Below are positions 37,165-45,167 of a stretch of 64,000 nt of DNA, piece after piece. A model generated the notes under the pieces. The model was not told the DNA's origin. It searched no databases and was given only the letters and a program-made list of their open reading frames with translations. The translations under genes were made by a program, and so were the position numbers. The number at the start of each line of letters is the position of its first letter. Position 1 is the stretch's first letter. Source of the DNA: CAWGET01 sp963821715 (GTDB taxonomy: Bacteria; Bacteroidota; Ignavibacteria; Ignavibacteriales; Melioribacteraceae); NCBI GenBank assembly GCA_963821715.1, contig CAWGET010000006.1, positions 868,001 to 932,000 on the forward strand. The letters run 5' to 3'.

Positions 37165-37943
37165 TTCTCATCCTTATTTAAATTTTCTTTTTCTCTTAAA
37201 TATTTATTGTAGAATTTCCGCGCGCGGTCAAGGTCTTCCGGCGTATCGACGGAAAGAGTTTCATATTCGGTTATCACCACCTTTATTTTGAAGCCGTTTT
37301 CCAGCATCCGCAATTGTTCCAAATTTTCCGCTCGTTCCAAGTCGGTTGGTTTTAATTTTGTAAATTCCATCAGCGATTCTTTCCTGTAAACATAAAGTCC
37401 GATATGCTTGTAAATATCGAACGACCGGATCGCTTCCAAATGCGTCTTCGAATCGCGAACAAAGGGAATTGGAGAGCGAGAGAAATAGAGCGCAAAATTT
37501 TCATAATCGAAAACTACTTTAGGGATTGACGGTGATTTTAATTCTTCCACAAATTCTATTTTTTTTGCAAGTGTAGAAACATTTATTTTTTTATCGAAGA
37601 GAAGCGGTTCAATTGCCTGGTCAATCATCTTTCCTTTTATGAAAGGTTCATCCCCTTGAATATTGACGATTATGCTCGACGAAGGAAATTCTTCGGCAAC
37701 ATGCGCAATTCTGTCGGAACCGGTTTTAATATTTTTAGGCGTCAATCTCGCATTTCCGCCAAATTCTTTTATCACATTAAATAATTTTTCGTCGTCAACG
37801 GCTATTATCACCTGACTCAGCAATTTAGATTTCAGCGCGCTTTCGTATGTCCGCTGAATCATCGGCTTTCCTCCGATATCTGCGAGCGGTTTTCCCATTA
37901 ATCTCTGGGAAGCAAATCTGGCGGGAATAATTCCAATAATCAT
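37161..37943 (-). CDS. kdsB: 3-deoxy-manno-octulosonate cytidylyltransferase
   Basis: Activates Kdo as CMP-Kdo for lipopolysaccharide core synthesis, implying an outer membrane with Kdo-containing LPS. Clear motifs are IIPARFASQRLMGKPLADIGGKPMI at the N-terminus and IVNIQGDEPFI near residue 93, with the metal-binding Asp. Length 260 is typical. Its start overlaps the gatC stop by 1 nt. Confidence 0.95.
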   Translation of the reverse strand: MIIGIIPARFASQRLMGKPLADIGGKPMIQRTYESALKSKLLSQVIIAVDDEKLFNVIKEFGGNARLTPKNIKTGSDRIAHVAEEFPSSSIIVNIQGDEPFIKGKMIDQAIEPLLFDKKINVSTLAKKIEFVEELKSPSIPKVVFDYENFALYFSRSPIPFVRDSKTHLEAIRSFDIYKHIGLYVYRKESLMEFTKLKPTDLERAENLEQLRMLENGFKIKVVITEYETLSVDTPEDLDRARKFYNKYLREKENLNKDEK

Positions 37944-38236
37944 CAGCGCTTTATCACTTTAGGGACTTTAAAAAATTCCTCATTACTATCAGGCGCGTTT
38001 CTTAAAGCTTCTTCTCTTTTTACAGAAGGCTTTTTTTCGTCTTTTCTAAAACGGTTTTCTTTCGGTTCAACCGGATGAGAAAGCGGCTCAACATTTTCAG
38101 TATCTAACTCGTTCAGCTTATCCATATACTCCAAAATTTTATTGAACTGCTGGGTGAAATTATCAAGCTCGTTCTCTTCAAATTTTAATCGCGCCAACTC
38201 TGCAATTTTTTTTACTTCTTCTTTAGAAACTGACAT
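37943..38236 (-). CDS. gatC: Asp-tRNA(Asn)/Glu-tRNA(Gln) amidotransferase subunit C
   Basis: Small subunit of the GatCAB transamidase that stabilises GatA. Typical features are VSKEEVKKIAELARLKFEENEL and the Pro-rich tail starting EPLSHPVEP. Length 97 fits. GatA and GatB are not in the window. It is placed between the M48 peptidase gene (4-nt gap) and kdsB. Confidence 0.94.
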   Translation of the reverse strand: MSVSKEEVKKIAELARLKFEENELDNFTQQFNKILEYMDKLNELDTENVEPLSHPVEPKENRFRKDEKKPSVKREEALRNAPDSNEEFFKVPKVIKR

Positions 38237-38240
38237 TTGC

Positions 38241-39335
38241 TCAACTCACTTTTATTGATTCTATATAACCGGTTCTTTTTTTTATTGAAGGATGACTGTA
38301 AAAAAACCATTCAACTAAAGGGTGAGGATCTTTATCACCAAGATTTTGATCCGTTAATTTTTCTAATGTTTGAAGAAATGCCTCTTTCTTTTTTGTAGAT
38401 TTTACCGCATAATCGTCTGCTTCGTATTCGTATTTTCTTGATATCGCCGCGCTTATCGGGGTTTGAATTAACCCGATCAACATTCCCCATAAAACTAAAA
38501 GAGGAAGAGCCGCTACCTGGGTGATTTGGGAAAATCCAAACCAGGAAAGAGAAATTTTATACAACACGGCTAAAAGAAAAAATGTAATGAAACTGAAGAA
38601 AGTATTAATAGCAATATTTTTGATGATGTGTTTGTATTTATAATGTCCAAGCTCGTGTGCTATAACAGTCTCGATTTCATCATTTGAAAAATTTTCGAGA
38701 AGAGTATCTCCGAGCAAAATTCTTTTCGATTTTCCCAATCCGGTAAAAGCGGCGTTCGCCTTTTTAGTATTTTTACTCATATTAAATTGAAATACATTTT
38801 CAACTTTCATCCCAACTTCAGAAGCCAAACGTAAAATTCTTTCTTTCAGATCTTCGTCATCCAATGAAGTAACTTTATAAAATAATGGAAGGATGAGAAT
38901 CGGGACAATTTTGGCAAGAACCACCGAAAGCAAAAACATAATTATACCGAATGGAAGCCACCATAAATTCCCGAAAATCTGAAGAACAAAATAAAAGATG
39001 AGCAGAATGGGAACGCCGATAACAGAGCCAATTAAAGCGCCTTTAAAGTCTTCCCAAATCCAGGACCAAAAAGATTGATTGGAGAGATCGTATTTATGCT
39101 CAAGATAGAAATCGACATAATAGCTAACCGGAAAAAACAAGATCGAACTTGCGAAGCCGATTACGAAAACGAATAGAACTAAAAGAAAATAATTATTTGA
39201 AGTGAAGTCATTCAGGTAATTCACAAGCGCGGAACTGAAACCGAGGGCCACAAATAGAAGAATAAGAAGGAATGTTATAAATCCCTTTCCGATTCCAAAA
39301 GCTAATTTAATATTGTTATATTTTTTTGCGTTCAT
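38241..39335 (-). CDS. M48 family (Ste24-like) integral-membrane zinc metallopeptidase
   Basis: Membrane protease related to CAAX prenyl protease Ste24, presumably acting in membrane-protein quality control. HELGHYKYKH gives the HExxH zinc site near residue 230, and the third ligand is in YEYEADDYA. At least six hydrophobic segments are visible. The ATG at 39335 is preferred over an in-frame TTG three codons upstream. It is first in the M48-gatC-kdsB-PLP enzyme operon. Confidence 0.88.
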   Translation of the reverse strand: MNAKKYNNIKLAFGIGKGFITFLLILLFVALGFSSALVNYLNDFTSNNYFLLVLFVFVIGFASSILFFPVSYYVDFYLEHKYDLSNQSFWSWIWEDFKGALIGSVIGVPILLIFYFVLQIFGNLWWLPFGIIMFLLSVVLAKIVPILILPLFYKVTSLDDEDLKERILRLASEVGMKVENVFQFNMSKNTKKANAAFTGLGKSKRILLGDTLLENFSNDEIETVIAHELGHYKYKHIIKNIAINTFFSFITFFLLAVLYKISLSWFGFSQITQVAALPLLVLWGMLIGLIQTPISAAISRKYEYEADDYAVKSTKKKEAFLQTLEKLTDQNLGDKDPHPLVEWFFYSHPSIKKRTGYIESIKVS

Positions 39336-39525
39336 TAATTCCAAAATTTTTCTTACAAAGATAATGAAAATTTACAGATTGGCGAATTGAAGGTTATGTT
39401 CACTAATACCAAAATTTGGTTTTAAGTGGGATAGCAAAGAGTTGTATAATCCGTTGTTTTTAACTGCCTTGCTTATTTATCTGCACTTAACATTTGTAGG
39501 CTGCGGTAAAGCAGACTTTTAAAGT

Positions 39526-39558
39526 AAAAAAGCCCTCAAAACAAATTTGAAGGCTTTT
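39526..39558 (-). terminator. Rho-independent terminator of the TPR gene
   Basis: On the minus strand AAAAGCCTTCAAA pairs with TTTTGAGGGCTTTT (one G-U wobble) and ends in T residues, about 25 nt after the TPR gene stop. Confidence 0.85.
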
Positions 39559-39583
39559 CATCATAAAAAAAGAATTTTTGCTT

Positions 39584-40348
39584 TTACTGAAGAGTTTCCA
39601 GTTCGTATTCACTCAAGTTTTTGTATTGCGGATCTTTTCTGCCCGCTTCAAAAGCTTCAATAGCTTTTTCTTTTTCGCCCAAAGCTTTGAATGCCATTCC
39701 TTTGTAATATAGCGGACCGCCTCGTGAAATTTTATTTCTGTTATTCAGCGCTTTGTCTGCAGCTTCCAGAGCTTCGGCATATTGGCCTGTTTCAACATAT
39801 ATTTGAGCGAGTGATAAATAAGCGGCATCATAAGGTGAACTTGCAACGGCTAAGGATAAATATTTCTTTGCGTTTTCATAGTCACCGTCGGATTTGGCCG
39901 ATTCTCCCAACTTAGTGTAAGCCAAAGCTACGTATTGATTTGCTTTATCTTTGTAAGCAGGTTTATCGCTCATTTCCGCAAATTTCTTAAAAGTTTCTGC
40001 TGCATTCAGGAATTGTCCTTCACTGAAATAAACTCCGCCAAGAGCGTTATAAAATAGATAAAAATCAGGATTCATTTCGATACCCGCTTTTAAAGCCTCT
40101 TCGGCGTCCTTGTATTTTCTCAGTTTTTTTAATGTAACGCCTTTTTGATAATAAATTCTATGATCTTTAGTCGTTTCCAAGGCGGTATTATATTTTTCAA
40201 GTGCGCCGGAGTAATTACCGGCTTTCATCATCTGATTTCCCTCGTTATAAGCAGTTGCGGCTTCAGGATCCATTTCCGTATCTTGAGCATTTATATTAAA
40301 AAGTAACGCAAAAAATAGCAGTAAAAGGAGTTTGAATATTTTTTTCAT
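39584..40348 (-). CDS. Exported tetratricopeptide-repeat protein
   Basis: Signal peptide (MKKIFKLLLLLFFALLFNINA) and about five TPR units, recognisable by repeated Gly-Ala-Leu-Glu-Lys / Ala-Leu-Glu-Ala helices (GNYSGALEKYNTALE, GQYAEALEAADKAL, GEKEKAIEAFEAG). Probably a periplasmic interaction scaffold; the partner is unknown. The frame can be extended upstream, but that extension reads into tRNA-Leu. The ATG at 40348 has GAGAGG just ahead of it. The product is 254 residues. Confidence 0.85.
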   Translation of the reverse strand: MKKIFKLLLLLFFALLFNINAQDTEMDPEAATAYNEGNQMMKAGNYSGALEKYNTALETTKDHRIYYQKGVTLKKLRKYKDAEEALKAGIEMNPDFYLFYNALGGVYFSEGQFLNAAETFKKFAEMSDKPAYKDKANQYVALAYTKLGESAKSDGDYENAKKYLSLAVASSPYDAAYLSLAQIYVETGQYAEALEAADKALNNRNKISRGGPLYYKGMAFKALGEKEKAIEAFEAGRKDPQYKNLSEYELETLQ

Positions 40349-40378
40349 TTGTGACCTCTCGTTTTGAAAAAAGCTTTG

Positions 40379-40462
40379 TGCGGAAGGCGGGACTTGAACC
40401 CGCATGCCAATTAAGGCACTACCCCCTCAAGATAGCGTGTATACCAATTTCACCACTTCCGC
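40379..40462 (-). tRNA. tRNA-Leu, anticodon GAG
   Basis: An 84-nt cloverleaf. The acceptor arm GCGGAAG pairs with CTTCCGC, the anticodon stem CTATC/GGTAG encloses loop TTGAGGG with GAG at positions 34-36, and the long class II variable arm TGCC...GGCA is leucine-specific. The T arm is GCGGG-TTCAAGT-CCCGC. CCA is not encoded. It lies 30 nt upstream of the TPR gene on the same strand and may share its transcript. Confidence 0.96.
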
Positions 40463-40557
40463 AATTTGCAAAGCAAAAATATATGCTAATACAAAAAGAT
40501 GCAACTTTTTTATTAATTTTTATAATTTAACAGAATGAAGGGAAGTTTGTTCCCGCA

Positions 40558-41031
40558 TTACTGTCGCCCTCTTCCTCGTCCCATTCGCTCTTTCATCAGC
40601 AGTTTTCTCAGCTCCCGCCTGAATTTATGCTCGAAAACCAACAATTTTGCCTTTTCTATTGGATTAAAAATATCGTCTAAGGATTCAAAAAACCTTTCCC
40701 GTTCATCAAGAATATTTTCTTCCAACTTAAAAATCTTTTTGTATTTATCTTGAAGAAGAGACTCGTCTGCACCATTTTCAATTTCCGAAGCTAAATTATC
40801 AAGAGCTTCATTTCTTGCGTCAGTCAATTCTTCCATCTTATTTTGATGTTCATTTCTGCGCGTGAAAAATCTTACTGAAGTTTCTTCATCCAAATTGAGA
40901 GTTTCAATTAATTTAACCCTTTCCAACTCCCTAATTCTGCTGTCTTTCTCTTCGTGACCGTGAAAGCCCTGCGCAAAAGTTCCGCTTAGAACCGCAAAAT
41001 TTATTATAAATAAATAAATATATTTTTTCAT
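40558..41031 (-). CDS. Periplasmic Spy/CpxP-like helical protein
   Basis: Signal peptide (ending GTFAQ) followed by an all-helical charged domain. An LNLDEETSVRFF segment resembles the LTxxQ repeat of Spy/CpxP stress proteins. A second helix pair (EKAKLLVFEHKFRRELRKLL) and an Arg/Gly tail close the 157-residue protein. It is third in the sigma/anti-sigma operon (8 nt after the membrane protein gene). A role as periplasmic sensor or chaperone of that sigma system is inferred. Confidence 0.7.
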   Translation of the reverse strand: MKKYIYLFIINFAVLSGTFAQGFHGHEEKDSRIRELERVKLIETLNLDEETSVRFFTRRNEHQNKMEELTDARNEALDNLASEIENGADESLLQDKYKKIFKLEENILDERERFFESLDDIFNPIEKAKLLVFEHKFRRELRKLLMKERMGRGRGRQ

Positions 41032-41039
41032 TTTTATTC

Positions 41040-41639
41040 CTATAAATATTTTCTGTTTTCTAATGATTTATAAATATTATTAAACTCTTCTTCCGTAATC
41101 TCATCGTAAATATTATAATCTTCAATAATCGGCAGAGTATTTTGTTCCATTAAATCAATTTCCTCCGCGTCAATATTTTCTATATCATCTTTTAACAGAC
41201 CCGTTTCGTAAGAAAAGTTGGACGCAAAAATATCCTCCGCGTCATTTTTATAATATGATAAAAAAGTTTCTTCATCGGCGTTTTGATAAACTTCTTTTGC
41301 GAGTTGCTCAATTCCGTAGAAAGAATTTTGAGCCGGAGTTTGCAATATTATCATTAAAATGATTGCGACCGCGATAGAAGAAAATGCGTAAATCCACTTA
41401 CCGTAACTTTTTTCTTTTGGATGATCGATTTTTTCTCTTATCCTAGGAAGAAGAGCAGCGAAATACCGGTCGTCAATTTCCGGTTCGGATTTTTTCAATT
41501 CCTCAAATGATGATTTTAATTCCCTGAAACGGAGATTTAATTTTTCGGAAGAATTTAATTCATCTAAAAAAATACGCTCTTCTTCTAATTTCATTAAACC
41601 GGAAAGATATCTTAATATTTTATCGTCTCTATTTTCCAT
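41040..41639 (-). CDS. Single-pass membrane protein, probable anti-sigma factor
   Basis: Cytoplasmic N-terminal helical region of about 80 residues, one transmembrane helix at about 82-99, and an acidic outer domain. It overlaps the ECF sigma gene by 11 nt, the normal position of an anti-sigma partner. No zinc-binding Cys/His motif is seen. The ATG at 41639 is preferred over the preceding TTG. Function is inferred from topology and coupling. Confidence 0.65.
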   Translation of the reverse strand: MENRDDKILRYLSGLMKLEEERIFLDELNSSEKLNLRFRELKSSFEELKKSEPEIDDRYFAALLPRIREKIDHPKEKSYGKWIYAFSSIAVAIILMIILQTPAQNSFYGIEQLAKEVYQNADEETFLSYYKNDAEDIFASNFSYETGLLKDDIENIDAEEIDLMEQNTLPIIEDYNIYDEITEEEFNNIYKSLENRKYL

Positions 41640-42180
41640 CAAAATTTGCCTTCACTTTTTTTAACGCGTGAAAATAATTTGCTTTCAGCGCGCCAACGCT
41701 CTTTCCCGTTATTTCCGCAATTTCAGGGTAACTTAACTCATCAAAATGTCGGAAGATAAAAACTTCCCTCTGTTTTACGGGAAGAATTTTTAACACTTCG
41801 TCCAACTCTTTAAGTTTCTCTCTGTCATCAATGTTTTTTTCAATTTCTCTATCGGGATTTTCATTTTCCGTTATTTCTTTTGCGTCATCCAGACTAAAAA
41901 ATTCTTTAACTTTTCTCTTCCGAATATAATTGATCGATTTATTCGAGGTAATTCTGTAAATCCAGGTCGAAAGCGAAGAGTTAAAATTGAAAGAACCGAT
42001 TTTTTTATAGATAGTTATAAAAACTTCCTGCGTTACTTCGTCCGCGTCCTCGTGGCTGCCGAGCATTTTACGGGCGTGCCAATAAACTTGTTTGTTGTGT
42101 CGCGAAAATATCTTATTAAAAGCCGATTCATCGCCGCCCAGAAACCTATTTATTAAATCCGTATCTTTTTCTTCAGTCAT
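41629..42180 (-). CDS. ECF-type RNA polymerase sigma factor (sigma-70 family)
   Basis: Region 2 (DADEVTQEVFITIYKKIGSF ... LSTWIYRITSNKSINYIRKRK) and region 4 HTH (SYPEIAEITGKSVGALKANYFHALKK) are complete. The frame opens at 42207, but that codon overlaps the predicted -10 box at 42200-42209. The ATG at 42180 (MTEEKD) is therefore chosen, giving 183 residues. It heads an operon with a probable anti-sigma factor and a Spy-like protein, and probably activates its own promoter. Confidence 0.9.
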   Translation of the reverse strand: MTEEKDTDLINRFLGGDESAFNKIFSRHNKQVYWHARKMLGSHEDADEVTQEVFITIYKKIGSFNFNSSLSTWIYRITSNKSINYIRKRKVKEFFSLDDAKEITENENPDREIEKNIDDREKLKELDEVLKILPVKQREVFIFRHFDELSYPEIAEITGKSVGALKANYFHALKKVKANFDGK

Positions 42181-42199
42181 TTCTTTCATTATCTGAATA

Positions 42200-42229
42200 T
42201 TAGACAAATATAAGAGAAGAAAGGTTTAA
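42200..42229 (-). promoter_or_regulatory. Predicted ECF promoter of the sigma operon
   Basis: On the minus strand TTAAACC (42223-42229), 13 nt, then ATTTGTCTAA (42200-42209). The same words at exactly the same spacing precede the divergent Spy-like gene (42512-42541). The AAC...GTC distance of 18 nt is like known ECF promoters. Confidence 0.7.
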
Positions 42230-42235
42230 TATAAA

Positions 42236-42518
42236 GCGAGACGCCAGATGCAAGAAGCGAGAAATAAAGATTAAAATTTGGTCTTAATCTGAGAAAATCT
42301 GTGAAATAATTTGTGGTAATCTGCGAAACGTTTTAAGATTTTATGGCGAACTTTTATTCTACGATGTATCCATCCTCCGCTTCGCTTATCTCCTTCCTCC
42401 GCTTTTAATTAAATGTTTTGTCTCGCTTCTTGTCTCTAGCCCTTCCGCCTCACGTTTCACGTTTGACATTTGACATTTGACATTTGACATTTCAAATTTG
42501 ATGTTTAACCTTTAAACC
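42236..42518. repeat. Composite spacer element: inverted 7-bp-register tracts around phased AATCTGTG words
   Basis: Within the 377-bp gene-free spacer 42208-42584. Bases 42236-42263 hold four 7-bp units on the reverse sense (GCGAGAC, GCCAGAT and so on). AATCTGAG, AATCTGTG, AATTTGTG and AATCTGCG start at 42286, 42296, 42308 and 42318. Bases 42421-42518 hold thirteen to fourteen 7-bp-register units, including four exact TTTGACA copies at 42462-42489. The last units run into the -35 box of the Spy-gene promoter. I do not know a named element with this structure. Confidence 0.65.
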
Positions 42519-42541
42519 ATTTCCAAAGTCGATTTGTCTAA
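42512..42541 (+). promoter_or_regulatory. Predicted ECF promoter of the divergent Spy-like gene
   Basis: TTAAACC (42512-42518), 13 nt, ATTTGTCTAA (42532-42541); about 40 nt before the ATG at 42585. It matches the promoter predicted for the sigma operon, suggesting that sigma factor drives this gene. Confidence 0.7.
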
Positions 42542-42584
42542 GTATCAGAAACCAAAATTAATCTTAAAATAGAGGAGATACAAA

Positions 42585-43106
42585 ATGAAGAAGATATTTG
42601 TTTTTTTGATGGCAGTGAGTTTTGTTTTTGCCGGTAATTTATTTGCCCAGAAAAATCAGGTTGGACCTAAAAATCCTGCTCGGCACAACGCATTTATGCA
42701 GCAGTTAAATTTAACTGAGCAGCAGGAAGCAAAATTCAACAATATACAGAATGATCATCAAAAAGAAGCGATCGATTTGCGAGCCGAAATTCAGAAAAAT
42801 CAGTTAGAAATAAAATCGATGATGCAGAGCGGAAATATTGACGAAGGGAAATTAAAAAGTCTCACAAATAAAAATTCCGAACTTCACGCTCAGATGCAGA
42901 ATTCCAGAACTGGAATGTGGTTAAAAATCAATAATATTCTTGATCAAAATCAGAAGAAAATTTGGGCGGATCATTTTTCGCAAATGGGCGGAAAGGGATA
43001 TGGAGATAAATCCGGCAAAAGAATGCACAATAATTGCGACGGCTGCGGAAATCGTCCGATGAGAGGAGACCGACAAGGAATGGGATACGGACAAAGAACA
43101 AACTAA
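42585..43106 (+). CDS. Spy/CpxP-like periplasmic protein with Cys/His-rich tail
   Basis: Signal peptide (ending AGNLFAQ), then the LTxxQ-type helix LNLTEQQEAKFNNIQNDHQ and a long helical domain like Spy/CpxP/ZraP chaperones. The C-terminal 35 residues are Gly/Met/Arg-rich with HNNCDGCG, a possible metal-binding patch. AGAGGAG precedes the ATG. It is transcribed divergently from the ECF operon and followed by a terminator. A role in envelope or metal stress is inferred. Confidence 0.78.
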   Translation: MKKIFVFLMAVSFVFAGNLFAQKNQVGPKNPARHNAFMQQLNLTEQQEAKFNNIQNDHQKEAIDLRAEIQKNQLEIKSMMQSGNIDEGKLKSLTNKNSELHAQMQNSRTGMWLKINNILDQNQKKIWADHFSQMGGKGYGDKSGKRMHNNCDGCGNRPMRGDRQGMGYGQRTN

Positions 43107-43134
43107 AGAATCCATTTGCTTACAAGTTATAGAA

Positions 43135-43168
43135 GACGGCGTTCTGCAAAGAACGTCGCCTTTTTTTT
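43135..43168 (+). terminator. Rho-independent terminator of the Spy-like gene
   Basis: GACGGCGTTCT pairs with AGAACGTCGCC (one mismatch, one G-U) around a short GCAA-containing loop, followed by eight T residues. It lies 29 nt after the stop codon. Confidence 0.88.
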
Positions 43169-43174
43169 AAAGAA

Positions 43175-43250
43175 AACAGAGCACAGAAATCAGAATAAAA
43201 AATTTACATAATTTTTCATCTGTGCAAATCTGTGAAATCAATCGGAGTGA
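43175..43250. repeat. Short-period repeat tract between convergent genes
   Basis: Reverse-sense 7-bp units AACAGAG, CACAGAA and ATCAGAA at 43175-43195 are followed by CATCTGTGC and AATCTGTGA words at about 43217-43240, spaced about 10 nt. This is one half of the arrangement seen at 42236-42518. Confidence 0.5.
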
Positions 43251-43301
43251 ATATGTGATACAATCTTAAAATCATAGATAACTCAGATTCTTACAAATTC
43301 A

Positions 43302-45017
43302 TCATTCAAATATCAACATTCCAAAATACTCGGGTTGATAGGGCGGATAATTCTGCATTTTACTCCAATCCGATTGAACTATCTCCGCCTGCTGACGATG
43401 ACGTCTGACATTAAATCCCCATTTATCGCCGGGTTCAGGCATTTTCTGATCTATTTCTTCAAACGGAATTTTAAATTCTGCGCTCCAAAAATCTTCTCCT
43501 GTAAATGCTTTCACTTCAAAATCGAAAGTAAATCTTCCTTCGGGCGAACTGCTTAAAACAGTTCCGACGGGATTTACCATTAACCTGTAAAATGTTTTCA
43601 AATCTCTGTTTGTATCAAAGAATATTTCAAAATCGTCATCGGCAAAAACAAGTGGAATATCTCCGTAAGCCTTTTTCGAAAGTCCTGCGGGATTTGGTTC
43701 TTCGCCTTTTATTCCGACGTAAATATTTTCATCGTCATAAAAAAGTTTTATGTAAGTTTTTTCTTCCGCCGGAGTATTTTCTTCATCAGTAAAAAGATTC
43801 TGTATTCCTTCGCTCTCATTCCAAAAATCTTCGTTAAGTTTTCCGTCTAACTTTATTTCTTCATCTAGAAATTGCGCAGTAATTTTTGGCGGATAGAAAA
43901 GTCCGACAAAATAAGAGCTTTCGGTTTCTGCGCCGGTTTTGCTCGTGTAATCGGAAGAAACGAGCAACTTCGGAAGTTCATGCCGATTAAAATTTCCTTT
44001 CGGTCCTGCTATATGAAATTTAACGGAATCGGTTTCCTCCGGATCCACTTCAACTCTTTCTAAAGCCGGATCGAATTTCCATTTTTCATTTTCGGTTTTC
44101 CACGCAAGGCGGAATTCCCTTTTCTCATCCGAATTATTCCGAACGGGAATTACTAATGTTGTGTCTATTTCCTTCAATGCCGGATTTGTAATAATCGCCG
44201 TTTGATCGGAAGAGAAATATTTTTGCGAACGAACATATTCATCTGCAGCTACTGCGTCTTCAGAATAAATATTATTTTTATTTACTACGGCAATCGAAAC
44301 GGAATCGCCCGAAACTGTTATGAACAAGAAATTATGCGAACGCCCGGCGAGATGATTTTCATAAGGCATATTTCCCGATGAAGTTAAATTAATGTAGCGG
44401 ATTCCGTCTTTGATTTTAAAATCGTAAGTGTGATAATGCCCGGAAAATATTGCTCGCACCGGATATTTTTTTATGATATTATGCACGGAATCCCAATTGA
44501 ATTTGTGCCCGAGATGAAGAGGCGAATGCATCGAAATAAAAATATTCTCAGAGTTCTTCGCTTTTTCCAGATCAGCCGAAAGCCAATCGACTTGAGCTTC
44601 GGTAAGTTTATCAAACTTTTGGTCTTCACCCGTATTTAAAATTATGAAGTGAGAATTTTTAAAATTGAAAGAATAGTTTAGTTTATCTTCGCCCCAGTTC
44701 TCTATGTAAGCAGGTTCAATTTCTTTTGTAGTAATATCGTGGTTCCCGGGCGTTGGATAAAACGGCGCGGAAAGATTTTCGATCTGACGGTTAAACCGCT
44801 TCCACTGACGCCGCGCGTTATCGATGTTGTAACTGTAGCCGTGAATCATATCGCCAACATGAAGATATAGATCTGGCTTCAGCAGTTCGGCTTTTTCTGT
44901 AAACGCTTCAAAGACTTCTGGATTTTGAAATTGCGAATCCCCAAAAACCACAAATCGGAAATCCTGAGCAAAACTCTGAGTGACGAAAATCAATAGGAAT
45001 AAAATTGTTCTGGACAT
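43302..45017 (-). CDS. Secreted metallophosphoesterase with C-terminal CBM9-like domain
   Basis: Signal peptide (ending TQSFAQ), then a calcineurin-type phosphoesterase with all metal motifs: FGDSQ, HVGDMIHG, GNHDI, SMHSPLH and SGHYHTYD (about residues 24-210). The C-terminal part from about 390 (LDEEIKLDGKLNEDFWNESEG ... FFDTNRDLKTFYRLMVNP) resembles family 9 carbohydrate-binding-like domains. Substrate unknown. It is 571 residues and monocistronic. Confidence 0.85.
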   Translation of the reverse strand: MSRTILFLLIFVTQSFAQDFRFVVFGDSQFQNPEVFEAFTEKAELLKPDLYLHVGDMIHGYSYNIDNARRQWKRFNRQIENLSAPFYPTPGNHDITTKEIEPAYIENWGEDKLNYSFNFKNSHFIILNTGEDQKFDKLTEAQVDWLSADLEKAKNSENIFISMHSPLHLGHKFNWDSVHNIIKKYPVRAIFSGHYHTYDFKIKDGIRYINLTSSGNMPYENHLAGRSHNFLFITVSGDSVSIAVVNKNNIYSEDAVAADEYVRSQKYFSSDQTAIITNPALKEIDTTLVIPVRNNSDEKREFRLAWKTENEKWKFDPALERVEVDPEETDSVKFHIAGPKGNFNRHELPKLLVSSDYTSKTGAETESSYFVGLFYPPKITAQFLDEEIKLDGKLNEDFWNESEGIQNLFTDEENTPAEEKTYIKLFYDDENIYVGIKGEEPNPAGLSKKAYGDIPLVFADDDFEIFFDTNRDLKTFYRLMVNPVGTVLSSSPEGRFTFDFEVKAFTGEDFWSAEFKIPFEEIDQKMPEPGDKWGFNVRRHRQQAEIVQSDWSKMQNYPPYQPEYFGMLIFE

Positions 45018-45167
45018 AATACTCTTTTTTATATAATTTTATAAAAATAATCGTTTTACTTATGTTTCTATCTACAATAACGAAATTATTCCAGCCTCGA
45101 AAATCAGACGGATATTCTTTTTTAACTGTACTCCGAATCCTTTTTATAAAAAGATAACAATAATTTT

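Noticed and set aside
40349..40405. N-terminal extension of the TPR protein
   Set aside because: The extra 19 codons (MRVQVPPS...) are translated tRNA-Leu sequence, and the ATG at 40348 has a good ribosome-binding site and signal peptide.
42462..42489. Possible CRISPR-like array (TTTGACA repeats)
   Set aside because: Units are contiguous 7-mers without spacers, and no cas gene is in the window.
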